A DNA stretch of 32,987 bases from a virus: IMG/VR virus record IMGVR_UViG_3300021092_000116, positions 1 to 32,987 of that record. One strand, 5' to 3'. The notes beneath the pieces were generated by a model. That model ran no database searches. It was not told the origin of the DNA and worked only from the letters and a program-made list of their open reading frames with translations. Numbering within the stretch: position 1 is the first letter of the stretch; every line of letters starts with the position of its first letter. Below, in pieces: positions 1 to 8,589 of this stretch. The position numbers and the translations under genes were made by a program.

Positions 1-3000
1 TTCCGTTTGTACCCGATGTACCGTTGGTTCCATTAGTTCCTGATGTACCGTTTGTTCCCGAAGTTCCGTTTGTACCAGATGTTCCATCAGTTCCGCTTGA
101 GCCGTTTGTTCCGTTAGTACCTGATGTACCATTAGTTCCTGACGTTCCATTTGTACCGTTCGTTCCCGATGTTCCGTTAGTACCTGATGTGCCATTTGTA
201 CCTGAAGACCCACTTGTACCGTTTGTACCACTAGTACCATTAGTTCCTGAAGAACCGCTTGTACCATTAGTACCGCTAGTACCGTTAGTTCCACTTGATC
301 CTGAGGTACCGTTTGTGCCTGAAGTTCCATTTATTCCACTTGACCCTGACGAACCGCTCGTACCGTTTGTACCTGAAGTTCCGTTAGTTCCTGATGTACC
401 ATTAGTTCCTGATGAACCCGATGTCCCATTAGTTCCGCTAGTTCCATTTGTTCCTGAAGATCCACTTGTTCCGTTTGTACCGCTAGTACCATTCGTACCA
501 CTTGAACCTGATGTTCCATTTGTTCCGTTAGTTCCTGAAGAACCGCTAATTCCACTTGATCCTGATGTACCATTTGTACCCGAAGATCCTGAACTTCCGC
601 TAGTCCCGTTTGTACCGCTAGTACCGTTAGTTCCTGATGAACCGCTTGTACCATTTGTTCCACTAGAACCTGATGTTCCGTTTGTACCTGAAGTACCATT
701 CGTACCACTTGTTCCGTTGGTTCCTGAAGTCCCGTTGGTTCCACTTGTTCCATTCGTACCATTGGTTCCTGAAGTTCCATTAGTTCCGTTAGTCCCTGAA
801 GTCCCATTTGTACCTGACGTACCGTTAGTTCCACTTGTTCCATTCGTACCATTGGTTCCTGAAGTTCCATTAGTACCTGAGGTACCATTAGTTCCGTTCG
901 TTCCACTAGTACCGTTTGTTCCTGAAGTCCCATTGGTGCCGCTTGTGCCGTTGGTTCCATTTGTACCTGAAGTCCCATTGGTTCCATTGGTTCCCGAAGT
1001 ACCATTTGTACCTGAAGTCCCATTTGTTCCCGAAGTGCCATTTGTACCATTTGTTCCTGAAGTTCCGTTTGCCCCACTAGTACCATTAGTTCCACTGGTA
1101 CCATTGGTTCCACTTGATCCTGAAGTTCCGTTAGTACCATTTGTTCCTGAAGTACCGTTAGTTCCACTAGTCCCGTTAGTTCCATTTGTTCCTGAAGTTC
1201 CATTAGTACCGCTAGTTCCATTCGTACCATTTGTTCCACTAGTACCATTTGTACCTGATGTTCCATTAGTTCCACTTGTACCATTAGTACCTGAAGATCC
1301 ACTTGTTCCCGATGTTCCATTCGTACCGCTAGTCCCGTTAGTCCCTGAACTTCCACTTGTTCCGTTTGTACCACTTGATCCGGAAGTTCCATTCGTACCG
1401 CTAGTCCCGTTAGTCCCTGAACTTCCACTTGTTCCATTCGTACCACTTGTTCCATTAGTACCTGAAGTACCGTTAGTACCATTTGTTCCTGACGTTCCGT
1501 TAGTACCGTTGGTACCGCTTGTCCCGTTAGTACCTGAAGTACCGTTAGTACCATTTGTTCCCGACGTTCCGTTAGTACCGTTGGTACCGCTTGTCCCGTT
1601 AGTACCATTTATTCCGCTGGTTCCATTTGTACCGTTAGTTCCACTAGTACCATTTGTCCCTGATGACCCGCTCGTTCCACTTGTACCGTTAGTTCCGCTA
1701 GTACCATTTGTGCCTGATGTACCATTCGTTCCATTAGTCCCATTAGTTCCTGAGGTACCGTTTGTACCATTGGTTCCGCTTGTACCATTGGTTCCTGAAG
1801 TTCCGTTTGTACCTGATGTACCGTTAGTTCCACTAGTACCATTGGTTCCTGATGTACCGTTGGTGCCGCTAGTACCACTTGTACCGTTCGTTCCTGAGGT
1901 TCCATTTGTACCTGAAGTTCCATTTGTTCCTGAAGTTCCGTTAGTACCATTAGTCCCTGAAGTTCCATTTGTACCGCTAGTACCGCTAGTTCCGTTGGTT
2001 CCTGATGTACCGTTGGTCCCGCTCGTACCATTTGTTCCGCTAGTTCCACTTGAACCATTTGTGCCATTTATACCGCTAGAACCATTTGTTCCGTTAGTTC
2101 CTGATGTACCGTTAGTTCCCGAGGTTCCATTCGTACCGCTAGTACCATTTGTTCCGTTAGTTCCTGATGTCCCATTTATACCCGAAGTTCCGTTAGTTCC
2201 TGAAGTTCCGCTAAATCCATCTATACCTGAAGTTCCATTAGTACCTGAAGTTCCGTTAGTACCCGAAGTTCCGTTTGTGCCGTTAATACCCGAAGTTCCG
2301 TTTGTACCGCTAGCTCCATTAGTACCCGATGATCCATTTGTACCGTTAGTACCTGAAGTTCCGTTGGTTCCTGAAGTACCATTAGTTCCTGAAGTTCCGC
2401 TAAATCCATCTATACCTGAAGTTCCGTTGGTTCCTGAAGTACCATTAGTTCCTGAAGTTCCGCTAAATCCATCTATACCTGAAGTTCCGTTTGTGCCGTT
2501 AGTACCTGAAGTTCCGTTTGTGCCTGAAGTACCACTTGTTCCATTAGTACCTGAAGTTCCGCTCGACCCATTAGTACCTGAAGTACCACTTGTACCCGTT
2601 GCTCCCGACACACCAAAAAGCCTCCAAACAGCAGTTGATGCGGTTTCACCACTTATACCCTCAATTTTGTTAGATAACCATTGATTTATAAATTGAATTC
2701 CACTTGGTGAATTTGATTTTATTGTGGTGCCAAAATTTGATATTACAACAGTTGGTCCACCAAGACCTGTGGATCCCGTAGCATTTGACCATAAAGTTTG
2801 ATAATTGTTTATATGATATTGATAAAATGTATCTGTTTCATAAACGTACACCAACATACCCAATCGCCTTCTACCGGAAGAAATATTATCGGAGTTTAAT
2901 GTTAATACATCAGGAGAAAATGAAGAACCTGTACCTTTTGAAAATTGTATTGGAATAGTATTTCCGCTGTTTTCTATACTTCCTGTTGTTGACAGTGGAA

Positions 3001-3151
3001 CGGTAAAATAAAGATCACTTAAATTGTAAACCTCCATGTATCCACCAACCCCTACAACGCTAAAATTGGTGCCAAAAGGTTTTATTCTAGGTACCGAACT
3101 TGGTCCTAATACTGATATAGGTGTGATTGGGTTTTGATATAATCCTGACAT
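1..3151 (-). CDS. Giant collagen-like fibre/adhesin, 3' end outside window
   Basis: The minus-strand frame opened by the ATG at 3151 stays open to the window edge: 1050 codons with no stop, so the C-terminus is missing. Residues 1-179 form a non-repetitive head (start MSGLYQNPITPISVLGPSS) that probably attaches to the virion. From residue 180 (base 2614) to the edge there are about 290 unbroken Gly-X-Y triplets, mainly GTS, GTN, GSS and GIS, with almost no proline. Phage and bacterial collagen-like repeats form trimeric rods, and Thr-rich ones such as BclA can be glycosylated. A role as a tail or head fibre is inferred. The start codon overlaps the stop of the upstream adhesin gene (TAATG), so the two are probably translated together. 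The strongly patterned DNA also opens long false reading frames in other frames. Confident as a gene; the exact virion location is unknown. Confidence 0.88.
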   Translation of the reverse strand, partial: MSGLYQNPITPISVLGPSSVPRIKPFGTNFSVVGVGGYMEVYNLSDLYFTVPLSTTGSIENSGNTIPIQFSKGTGSSFSPDVLTLNSDNISSGRRRLGMLVYVYETDTFYQYHINNYQTLWSNATGSTGLGGPTVVISNFGTTIKSNSPSGIQFINQWLSNKIEGISGETASTAVWRLFGVSGATGTSGTSGTNGSSGTSGTNGTSGTSGTNGTSGTNGTNGTSGIDGFSGTSGTNGTSGTNGTSGIDGFSGTSGTNGTSGTNGTSGTNGTNGSSGTNGASGTNGTSGINGTNGTSGTNGTSGTNGTSGIDGFSGTSGTNGTSGINGTSGTNGTNGTSGTNGTSGTNGTSGTNGTNGSSGINGTNGSSGTSGTNGTSGTNGTSGTNGTSGTSGTNGTSGTNGTNGTSGTNGTSGTNGTSGTNGTSGTSGTNGTSGTNGTSGTNGTSGTNGTSGTNGTSGTNGTNGTSGTNGTNGTNGTSGTNGTSGTNGTSGTSGSSGTNGTSGTNGTNGTSGINGTNGTSGTNGTNGTSGTNGTNGTSGTNGTSGTNGTNGTSGTNGTNGTSGTNGTSGTNGTSGSSGTNGTSGTNGTSGSSGTNGTSGSSGTNGTSGTNGTSGTSGSSGTNGTSGTNGTSGTNGTSGTNGTNGTSGTNGTSGTNGTNGTSGTNGTSGTNGTNGTSGSSGTNGTSGTNGTSGANGTSGTNGTNGTSGTNGTSGTNGTSGTNGTNGTSGTNGTNGTSGTNGTSGTNGTSGTNGTNGTSGTNGTSGTNGTNGTSGTNGTSGTNGTSGTNGTNGTSGTNGTNGTSGTNGTSGTNGTSGTNGTSGTNGTSGSSGTNGTSGSSGTNGTSGTNGTSGSSGSSGTNGTSGSSGISGSSGTNGTNGTSGSSGTNGTSGTNGTSGSSGTNGTSGTNGTSGSSGTNGTSGTNGTSGTNGTSGSSGSSGINGTSGTNGTSGSSGTNGTSGTNGTSGSSGTNGTSGTNGTSGSSGTNGTSGTNGTSGTNGTNGTSGTNGTSGTNGTNGSSGTDGTSGTNGTSGTNGTSGTNGTNGTSGTNG
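1455..1598 (-). repeat. 72-bp tandem duplication with one mismatch
   Basis: Units 1455-1526 and 1527-1598 differ at a single base (1490 versus 1562). Segments 1318-1365 and 1390-1437 repeat with the same 72-bp spacing. This suggests a 24-residue higher-order unit in the collagen-like rod. Confidence 0.9.
2358..2483 (-). repeat. Perfect 63-bp tandem duplication
   Basis: Units 2358-2420 and 2421-2483 are identical. Each encodes 21 residues beginning GIDGFSGTSG. A further partial copy of the same GIDGFSG motif lies just to the left, near 2199-2230. The duplication keeps the Gly-X-Y frame. Confidence 0.95.
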
Positions 3152-6100
3152 TACGGTTCTACTTCGTTTCCTCTAAAATAAATAGTTTTGTTGTTCAATA
3201 TTTTAAATATCGGACTTGGGTAAGTTGTATAAACACGGTAAGTTGCGGTCGGAAGTGTCGTTCCTGTATACGTAAACGTATAATAATTTATTGTATCTTC
3301 TGTGTGAACGGCAGTTAAAAGATTAGGATTTCCATTGTCATTTAGATCAATTATTATTTGCCTTTCAAAATTAGTAGCCGCCACTGGTATAATCCAAGTA
3401 TACCAAGCATCAACAGGTACCGTATTTTCAAGAACTTCGGTTGTTGTGAAGTTAAATGCAACTATTGAGTTCCCAAAAGAATCTAACCCTCCAGATGAAA
3501 TAGGAACATTTTGAGTTATTATTGTTGGGAATAAACCTGAAGTCCATCCTGTAAAGTCAACATATCTGTTCATATCTAAATTAAATAATGGTACATTTTG
3601 AGTAGGTTGACTATAATTTGTAAATCCAAAGAAGTCTCTTCCTCCGTCGAACATCCATTGACCAATATTTGTTGCTCCTGTTACAGGCTCTATGAATAGA
3701 TATGATGTTTTTGCTGCCGCCGCGGAAGGTGTTGGTGTAGGTGTAATTGTTGCAGTTACTGTAATTGTAGGTGTTGGCGTTGGTGTTAAACCAGGAATAG
3801 GGCTTGGTGTGACCGTAGGTGTCACGGTCATAGTAGGTGTTGGTGTTGGTGTTACTGAAGGAGCTGGAGTTGTTGTTGGTGTTACTGAAGGAGCTGGAGT
3901 TTTTGTTGGTGTTGGTGTTGGCGAAACAGGTATAACAATACTAGTAAAGTCATTTGGTTCACAGAACTCTGTATCACAAACAGGACAATCAGGATCAAAC
4001 ATCAAAAATTTATCCTTCAATAACTTGAAATTGTGTTTTACCTCATCAGCACCTAAAGGTTCTACATAAAATCTAAACTGAGAAATACCTCCGTCAAAAG
4101 TACCACCAAAATTTTCTTCCAATAAAATATTTGTAGTCATACCAGACAAAGAAGATTGGTCTAAAATGTTTGTTGGGAAACATTCAGGATCTTGAATATA
4201 GTTTCCTAACAGATCCGTACAAGCAGAGAATGTAAGGTTCTCGTGTAATCCTTGTGTTCCTCCACCCCAAGACATGTTAAATGGTACACCAAGTTGTCTT
4301 TCCTTATCCGTACTTAAAGCCCTTGGAATCATTTCTTCAAAATTTTCTATTGTGAAGAATTTTCTACCGTTGACATAAATTTTTAATCGACCTCTTCTGA
4401 ATTTTTCTTGTTCTAACCACAAGTTATTCATTTGAATCAATGTAATTTTTTCTGCAACCGCTCTATCATTTGTATATGGAGGTGCAATCAAAGAAGGTGC
4501 GTTGTTTGCCAAAGACTGAAGATATTCTTCTCTTGTCAATACACCTAAACCACCATACCAAAATAAATCGCAAGATTCAATATAGGTATACCTCTCCCAA
4601 ACGGCATCTATTTGGAACCAATGTTCAAGTTCTAACCATGCAGGATTCACTTCCAAACAGTATGGGTAGATAGGTGGAGTACAAATTTCAGTAATAGTAC
4701 AACCTGTCTCATAAGTCACTCCAGTGACACAAGTTCCTGACACCTCACATGCCCCTGTTATTTTAAGTACTCTTACACAAATTGTTGGGTTTTTAGGGTC
4801 TCCACCTAATTTGAACGCAAGATTATTAGATATGGTATCGTATTTTGGATCTTTTTCGCAAGTATCCTCAACCGAAGACCAAGGGTTTGGTTTTGGTTGA
4901 TTACATCCACAACCACATGAACTACATGTTCCACCGTCACAATCATCAATAGGGAAACCACAACTATTACATATATTCGCTTGAGGACTACATGTTGGAC
5001 TTGGTTTATCAGGTGGACAAACAAACTCATAGGGAGGTAAAGTTGGCGTAGGTGTTGGCGTTGGGCTTGGGTTTGGGAAATCAAGTTTATCGACCACATA
5101 TACCTCTTCAGTCCAATTGTCATTATAAAAATTTTCAGATAAATTTTCAGGTACAATTGTATTTGATCCACTGAAAGATAGATATTGATTATCGCCAACT
5201 ATTAAGTAATAACCATCTTGAGTTATTATAGCGTTATTAATTTCAAGTGGAGTATGGTCACAAATTGTGATTAAAGAACCTGAAGATCCTCCATTTCCTG
5301 ATATAGTTAATGATGTAAAAGGTTGTGAATTTCTTATGTTGAATTGTCCCGCACCGCTATTAGTCTCAGGAACACAATCACCATTAACATTACTAGCGGT
5401 TATAACATTACCTGATATTGAAGCGCAACATCCAGAACATAATGTGATTTCAGGTGTATTATTACCTGTATTGGTTGTAATTACGAAATATTCAGTAGGA
5501 CTTGGACCAAAAGCAATGTTATATCCAAGTAAAACAATTGAAATATTATTAACAGGTTGACTAAAAGTCAAAGTGTATGTATAAGGGGATCCGAACGGAA
5601 CATTTTGACCTAAAGCTATTGAGTTTTGTAAATTTATAAAACCACAATCATCAATGAAACCTGTTGGTAGTCCGTTTGTAGTAATGTCTCCACTTCCTGA
5701 AGCCGAAATTGTGATCCCGCTAACATAAGAAATACTGTTACCTGGTAATGGTAAATTTATTTGATTTTCACAATTCTCGCAAGAAACCGGTACTGTCGTC
5801 GGTGTTGGGGTTGGTGTTGGTGTTGGTGACGCAGGTGCGCAAGTATGGGTTTGGCATTCCCAACCACATTCTAAACAAGGTAACTGACCACAACTACAAC
5901 CACATTGTGGTGTTGGGTTTCCATTACAAACATTACAACCATAATTAACATGTGGGTCATGTTGATTGTTTTGAGATCTTGGTGGGTAAACGTAAATACA
6001 TCTACTATTAGTAACTCCTGTATTACAACAAGCACATGTCTCAATACAATTATACAATGGACTAGTTACTCTTGTGTACCCGCTATAATTCCAAGGACTA

Positions 6101-6888
6101 CCATTAGCGTGGTGATAAAATTTATTTTCAGCTCTTGTTCCCCAATAAAAAAACATATTTTTATTTCGAGGATAGATCTCGTTCAAAGTGGTCTCACCAG
6201 GTCCAGGTTGATATTCTTCAAACAACCTTGGTTTTAATAACATTTCTACAGTCCAACCTTTGTTTACACGATTCGGTAAAATGTCATAATCATATCCAAA
6301 AAGTTTGTGAAATCCTTGATAAAACCCACCATATAATTCATGGTATTTTCCAACCGCAATGTTGTCTTTTGATACAACCTCATATAAAGTTTGTTGAGTT
6401 ATGGCAGAAAATCTGTTGTAAGTTCCAGTATATCCAGTAACTTGGAACATTTTTAAACGTCTGTCAAAATATAATCTTTGAAATTTTAGAAAATCATTAA
6501 AGAGTCCGTTTGTAAAAGTTATGGTTTTTCCTGTCATTTGGTTAACAAGACCATTGTCAATTCCTGTCAAACCAATATCACAGGCGGTATCAACTTTAAA
6601 ACAATCTAAATCTAAACCATCAGGTTCGTAATAATTTTGAGAAACAAAAATATTTGTTTGATCGTAATTTTTATAGGTAAGTTCTTTTGGAATCCATGTT
6701 AATGGGTTATCAATATCAAAATATACAGGTAATTTTTTACCGTATGTTTGTGCAATCAAATAAGGCGAAAAAACAACTTCCTCATTAAAATTTTTTTCGT
6801 CTGATGCAAGCGACATGTCTTGTCCATCATAAACAAGTTGTAATTTTAATTTGGGGTAGTTATATTGATTTATATTTTGATACGCCAT
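3151..6888 (-). CDS. Large Cys-rich modular virion adhesin with Pro-Thr linkers
   Basis: 1245 residues from the ATG at 6888. An ATG 21 bases upstream would leave almost no leader after the TATAAATA box at 6930-6923, so 6888 is preferred. The N-terminal ~350 residues look like a beta-rich, possibly LamG/concanavalin-like region (KGWTVEMLLKPR, FFYWGTRAENKF). A Cys-rich stretch follows, then the linker PTPTPTPTP. Residues ~375-545 form a module also found in the protein at 27088-27858. Another Pro-Thr linker and a Cys cluster precede a second lectin-like part (LKIYVNGRKFF, FGGTFDGGISQFRFY). A long Thr-Pro-rich stalk (~1020-1090) then leads to a C-terminal beta domain. It is probably co-expressed with the collagen-like gene, whose ATG overlaps its stop. 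A receptor-binding role is inferred; the fold assignment is tentative. Confidence 0.85.
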   Translation of the reverse strand: MAYQNINQYNYPKLKLQLVYDGQDMSLASDEKNFNEEVVFSPYLIAQTYGKKLPVYFDIDNPLTWIPKELTYKNYDQTNIFVSQNYYEPDGLDLDCFKVDTACDIGLTGIDNGLVNQMTGKTITFTNGLFNDFLKFQRLYFDRRLKMFQVTGYTGTYNRFSAITQQTLYEVVSKDNIAVGKYHELYGGFYQGFHKLFGYDYDILPNRVNKGWTVEMLLKPRLFEEYQPGPGETTLNEIYPRNKNMFFYWGTRAENKFYHHANGSPWNYSGYTRVTSPLYNCIETCACCNTGVTNSRCIYVYPPRSQNNQHDPHVNYGCNVCNGNPTPQCGCSCGQLPCLECGWECQTHTCAPASPTPTPTPTPTTVPVSCENCENQINLPLPGNSISYVSGITISASGSGDITTNGLPTGFIDDCGFINLQNSIALGQNVPFGSPYTYTLTFSQPVNNISIVLLGYNIAFGPSPTEYFVITTNTGNNTPEITLCSGCCASISGNVITASNVNGDCVPETNSGAGQFNIRNSQPFTSLTISGNGGSSGSLITICDHTPLEINNAIITQDGYYLIVGDNQYLSFSGSNTIVPENLSENFYNDNWTEEVYVVDKLDFPNPSPTPTPTPTLPPYEFVCPPDKPSPTCSPQANICNSCGFPIDDCDGGTCSSCGCGCNQPKPNPWSSVEDTCEKDPKYDTISNNLAFKLGGDPKNPTICVRVLKITGACEVSGTCVTGVTYETGCTITEICTPPIYPYCLEVNPAWLELEHWFQIDAVWERYTYIESCDLFWYGGLGVLTREEYLQSLANNAPSLIAPPYTNDRAVAEKITLIQMNNLWLEQEKFRRGRLKIYVNGRKFFTIENFEEMIPRALSTDKERQLGVPFNMSWGGGTQGLHENLTFSACTDLLGNYIQDPECFPTNILDQSSLSGMTTNILLEENFGGTFDGGISQFRFYVEPLGADEVKHNFKLLKDKFLMFDPDCPVCDTEFCEPNDFTSIVIPVSPTPTPTKTPAPSVTPTTTPAPSVTPTPTPTMTVTPTVTPSPIPGLTPTPTPTITVTATITPTPTPSAAAAKTSYLFIEPVTGATNIGQWMFDGGRDFFGFTNYSQPTQNVPLFNLDMNRYVDFTGWTSGLFPTIITQNVPISSGGLDSFGNSIVAFNFTTTEVLENTVPVDAWYTWIIPVAATNFERQIIIDLNDNGNPNLLTAVHTEDTINYYTFTYTGTTLPTATYRVYTTYPSPIFKILNNKTIYFRGNEVEP

Positions 6889-6897
6889 CTTTTTAAA

Positions 6898-6905
6898 TAT
6901 AAATA
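6898..6905 (+). promoter_or_regulatory. T4-like late promoter box (TATAAATA), rightward
   Basis: Exact TATAAATA on the plus strand, 35 bases before the ATG at 6941. By the T4 late-promoter rule transcription would start near 6911. It pairs with an identical box on the other strand at 6930-6923 that serves the leftward genes. Confidence 0.6.
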
Positions 6906-6922
6906 CCATACATCAAAGTATT

Positions 6923-6930
6923 TATTTATA
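6923..6930 (-). promoter_or_regulatory. T4-like late promoter box (TATAAATA), leftward
   Basis: TATTTATA on the plus strand reads TATAAATA on the minus strand. It lies 34 bases before the preferred ATG at 6888, mirroring the spacing of the rightward box. The two predicted transcripts would start within a few bases of each other. Confidence 0.6.
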
Positions 6931-6940
6931 AAAAACTGAC

Positions 6941-7837
6941 ATGATAGAATTCGGGAAAGAATATTTCAACAAGCCATATTATTTTTATTTGAAGGATAGA
7001 GGTAATACATTTAGCGTGTATTTTTCTGTTTCAGAGACATTAAACGAATCAAGAAAAAGTGATGAAGAAGTTGTACTTCTTAAAGAAAGTTTAACAAAGG
7101 TTAAAAAATTTATAAAAAATCTTTTTACCAAAGGATATAAGTTCACAAAAGAACAAATAAAAAAAATATTAAATTGGTTCAAAAAAAGAAAACCAATTAA
7201 AAAAACCGAAAAAAAAGAGGGTGAGATACAAGAGTTTGTGGGTGCTGATGGATCATTTATGAAATCTAACATACCGATGTTAAATCAAAGGCAGATCGCA
7301 AAAAGTACAACTGACCAAACGGTTCACATGACAAGAGCCAATCAATTCCCATTCATTCGAGTATATTACGGAGAATCTGAAGATGAAAGAGATAATTTAA
7401 TTGATGAGGTTGATCAATCAGAGGCATTTGGTTACGAAGAAACAAAAGACGCAAAAAGTTACAAGGAAGCATCCCAAATACTAAAAGATATGGGTGTTGA
7501 GGATCCTTTTGAAAGACATGAAAGATTAGAGGTTATGGGATTCGATCCCGAGTACGATAAACAACTTCGAAACTACAAAAATAATGGTCATTGTAAAAAT
7601 TGCGTGTCAAAAAGAAGATTGTCAGAATTAGAGAAAGGAAAAATGCAAAAAATGATTGATGAAATTATTTTAGGTAAAAAAAATAAAAACACCGACGTTA
7701 TTTCAAAAAAAGACAATGAATCTACCGACGTTATGGAAAAATTATTAATTAGAAATTTACAATCAATTAAAAAGTTAGCAGACAAACAAGGTTTGGAATT
7801 AAATGATCTTTTAAAAAAAATAAATAAAAGTGAATAA
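6941..7837 (+). CDS. Unknown phage protein, first gene of a virion-type block
   Basis: 298 residues, not recognised. Residues 34-36 read LNE, matching the prohead-protease pattern. A very lysine-rich stretch at ~52-95 (helical, FIKNLFTKGYKFTKEQIKK) suggests nucleic-acid contact or a highly basic surface. The middle contains a CKNC pair near residue 223, and the C-terminus is again Lys-rich and helical. It opens a co-directional block of five closely packed genes behind a TATAAATA box, which implies late expression. The next gene starts at a GTG overlapping its last codons. A virion or head-assembly role is inferred from context only. Confidence 0.75.
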   Translation: MIEFGKEYFNKPYYFYLKDRGNTFSVYFSVSETLNESRKSDEEVVLLKESLTKVKKFIKNLFTKGYKFTKEQIKKILNWFKKRKPIKKTEKKEGEIQEFVGADGSFMKSNIPMLNQRQIAKSTTDQTVHMTRANQFPFIRVYYGESEDERDNLIDEVDQSEAFGYEETKDAKSYKEASQILKDMGVEDPFERHERLEVMGFDPEYDKQLRNYKNNGHCKNCVSKRRLSELEKGKMQKMIDEIILGKKNKNTDVISKKDNESTDVMEKLLIRNLQSIKKLADKQGLELNDLLKKINKSE

Positions 7838-8300
7838 AGACCTTTATAATAAAACAATCGAGCTACCAAAAGAAGTAACTGAATACCTACAGTCTTGTTT
7901 TGATACGGTTCCAAACTCAGATCCTTCTGTTGAGGGTCATAAAAGAAATGAGGAGTTAAGGAATTCGGGTTATGTAACCTATCAACAACTTGGGAGGATG
8001 AAAAATTGGTTCGATAATTATCAAGGAGATGGTAAAGACGCTCCTTATATTTTGAATGGTGCGGATTATGTTAGAAAATGGGTTGACTCTACATTGGATT
8101 TAATGAGAAAAGGGGACAACTTCAAAAAAAGTGTTAATAAAGAATATATGCCAGACGATGTGAAACAGGATTTAGCAGATAAAATGGGTTGGTTAGCGGA
8201 TATGAATAGACCGTCAAAAGAACACAGCACATTTGTACAAGACGTTAAAATTACTGAAGACCTCGAAAGGATAAACCAAATAATGAAAAAAATAATTTAA
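7830..8300 (+). CDS. Unknown phage protein with GTG start
   Basis: 156 residues beginning at GTG 7830, overlapping the previous gene by 8 bases. No in-frame ATG exists before the one for MKNWF around residue 51, so the GTG start is preferred and translation is probably coupled. The sequence (start MNKDLYNKTIELPKEVTEYL) is soluble, mixed-charge and helix-rich, with no Cys pair or membrane segment apart from one Cys. The family is not recognised. Its position between two small virion-like genes suggests a structural or assembly role, which is inference. Confidence 0.75.
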   Translation: MNKDLYNKTIELPKEVTEYLQSCFDTVPNSDPSVEGHKRNEELRNSGYVTYQQLGRMKNWFDNYQGDGKDAPYILNGADYVRKWVDSTLDLMRKGDNFKKSVNKEYMPDDVKQDLADKMGWLADMNRPSKEHSTFVQDVKITEDLERINQIMKKII

Positions 8301-8301
8301 A

Positions 8302-8589
8302 ATGCCTGAAGTAGAAAGATTAGATTTTAGTCAACCCGCTAATGATTTGACTGCAATTGCCGATATCGAAAGAAAAAGACTTACAGTAAAAAATGATTAT
8401 CTAACCACTAATCAATATAGTGCCGTTAATAAGGATGCAATTTCTGACGGTGATGAATTTGGTAAGGGTACGGGAATCTTTTTGGATACCGCAAACGGTG
8501 GGTCAAAAGTTGATTTCTCAGAAAGAATTAATGAAATAAAATTGAATGAGTACCAACCCAACAAACCTTACACAACGCCATCCGCATAA
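8302..8589 (+). CDS. Small unknown phage protein with protease-like sites
   Basis: 95 residues; the ATG follows the previous stop by one base and the stop overlaps the next ATG (TAATG). It is acidic and low in hydrophobics. The C-terminal third contains INE (76-78) and LNE (81-83), both fitting the [I/L]-x-E rule of T4 prohead protease, followed by YQPNKPY. A similar YQP segment (MLEDYQPVNAKYNLP) occurs in the gene at 8989. The function is unknown; a capsid-associated, processed peptide is possible. Confidence 0.7.
   Translation: MPEVERLDFSQPANDLTAIADIERKRLTVKNDYLTTNQYSAVNKDAISDGDEFGKGTGIFLDTANGGSKVDFSERINEIKLNEYQPNKPYTTPSA

Larger units (their letters stand above)
2..2614 (-). repeat. Gly-X-Y coding tandem repeat (9-bp period)
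   Basis: Glycine codons fall at every third codon across 2613 bases without one phase break. Longer periods are superimposed: a 63-bp perfect tandem at 2358-2483 and 72-bp near-perfect tandems around 1455-1598 and 1318-1437. This points to growth by slippage or unequal recombination. Confidence 0.95.

Noticed and set aside
331-2409. Minus-strand open frames rich in Gln, Met, Val and Leu within the collagen region
   Set aside because: They are in a different frame from the glycine codons and arise only because the 9-bp period excludes stops.
1-2614. CRISPR array
   Set aside because: The periodicity is 9 bases with 63- and 72-base higher-order units in a coding frame; there are no unique spacers between constant repeats.
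24-2684. An 886-codon plus-strand open frame of Val-Pro-x repeats
   Set aside because: It is the antisense shadow of the Gly-X-Y repeats. The minus-strand frame has a non-repetitive N-terminal domain, an overlapping TAATG start with its neighbour and a plausible family; the plus frame has none of these.
3692-4069. Plus-strand Gly-Val-rich open frame
   Set aside because: Antisense shadow of the Thr-Pro-rich stalk of the large adhesin.
6889-6909. Upstream ATG at 6909 for the large adhesin
   Set aside because: It would begin almost at the predicted transcription start; the ATG at 6888 has a normal leader and a typical start sequence MAYQNINQYN.
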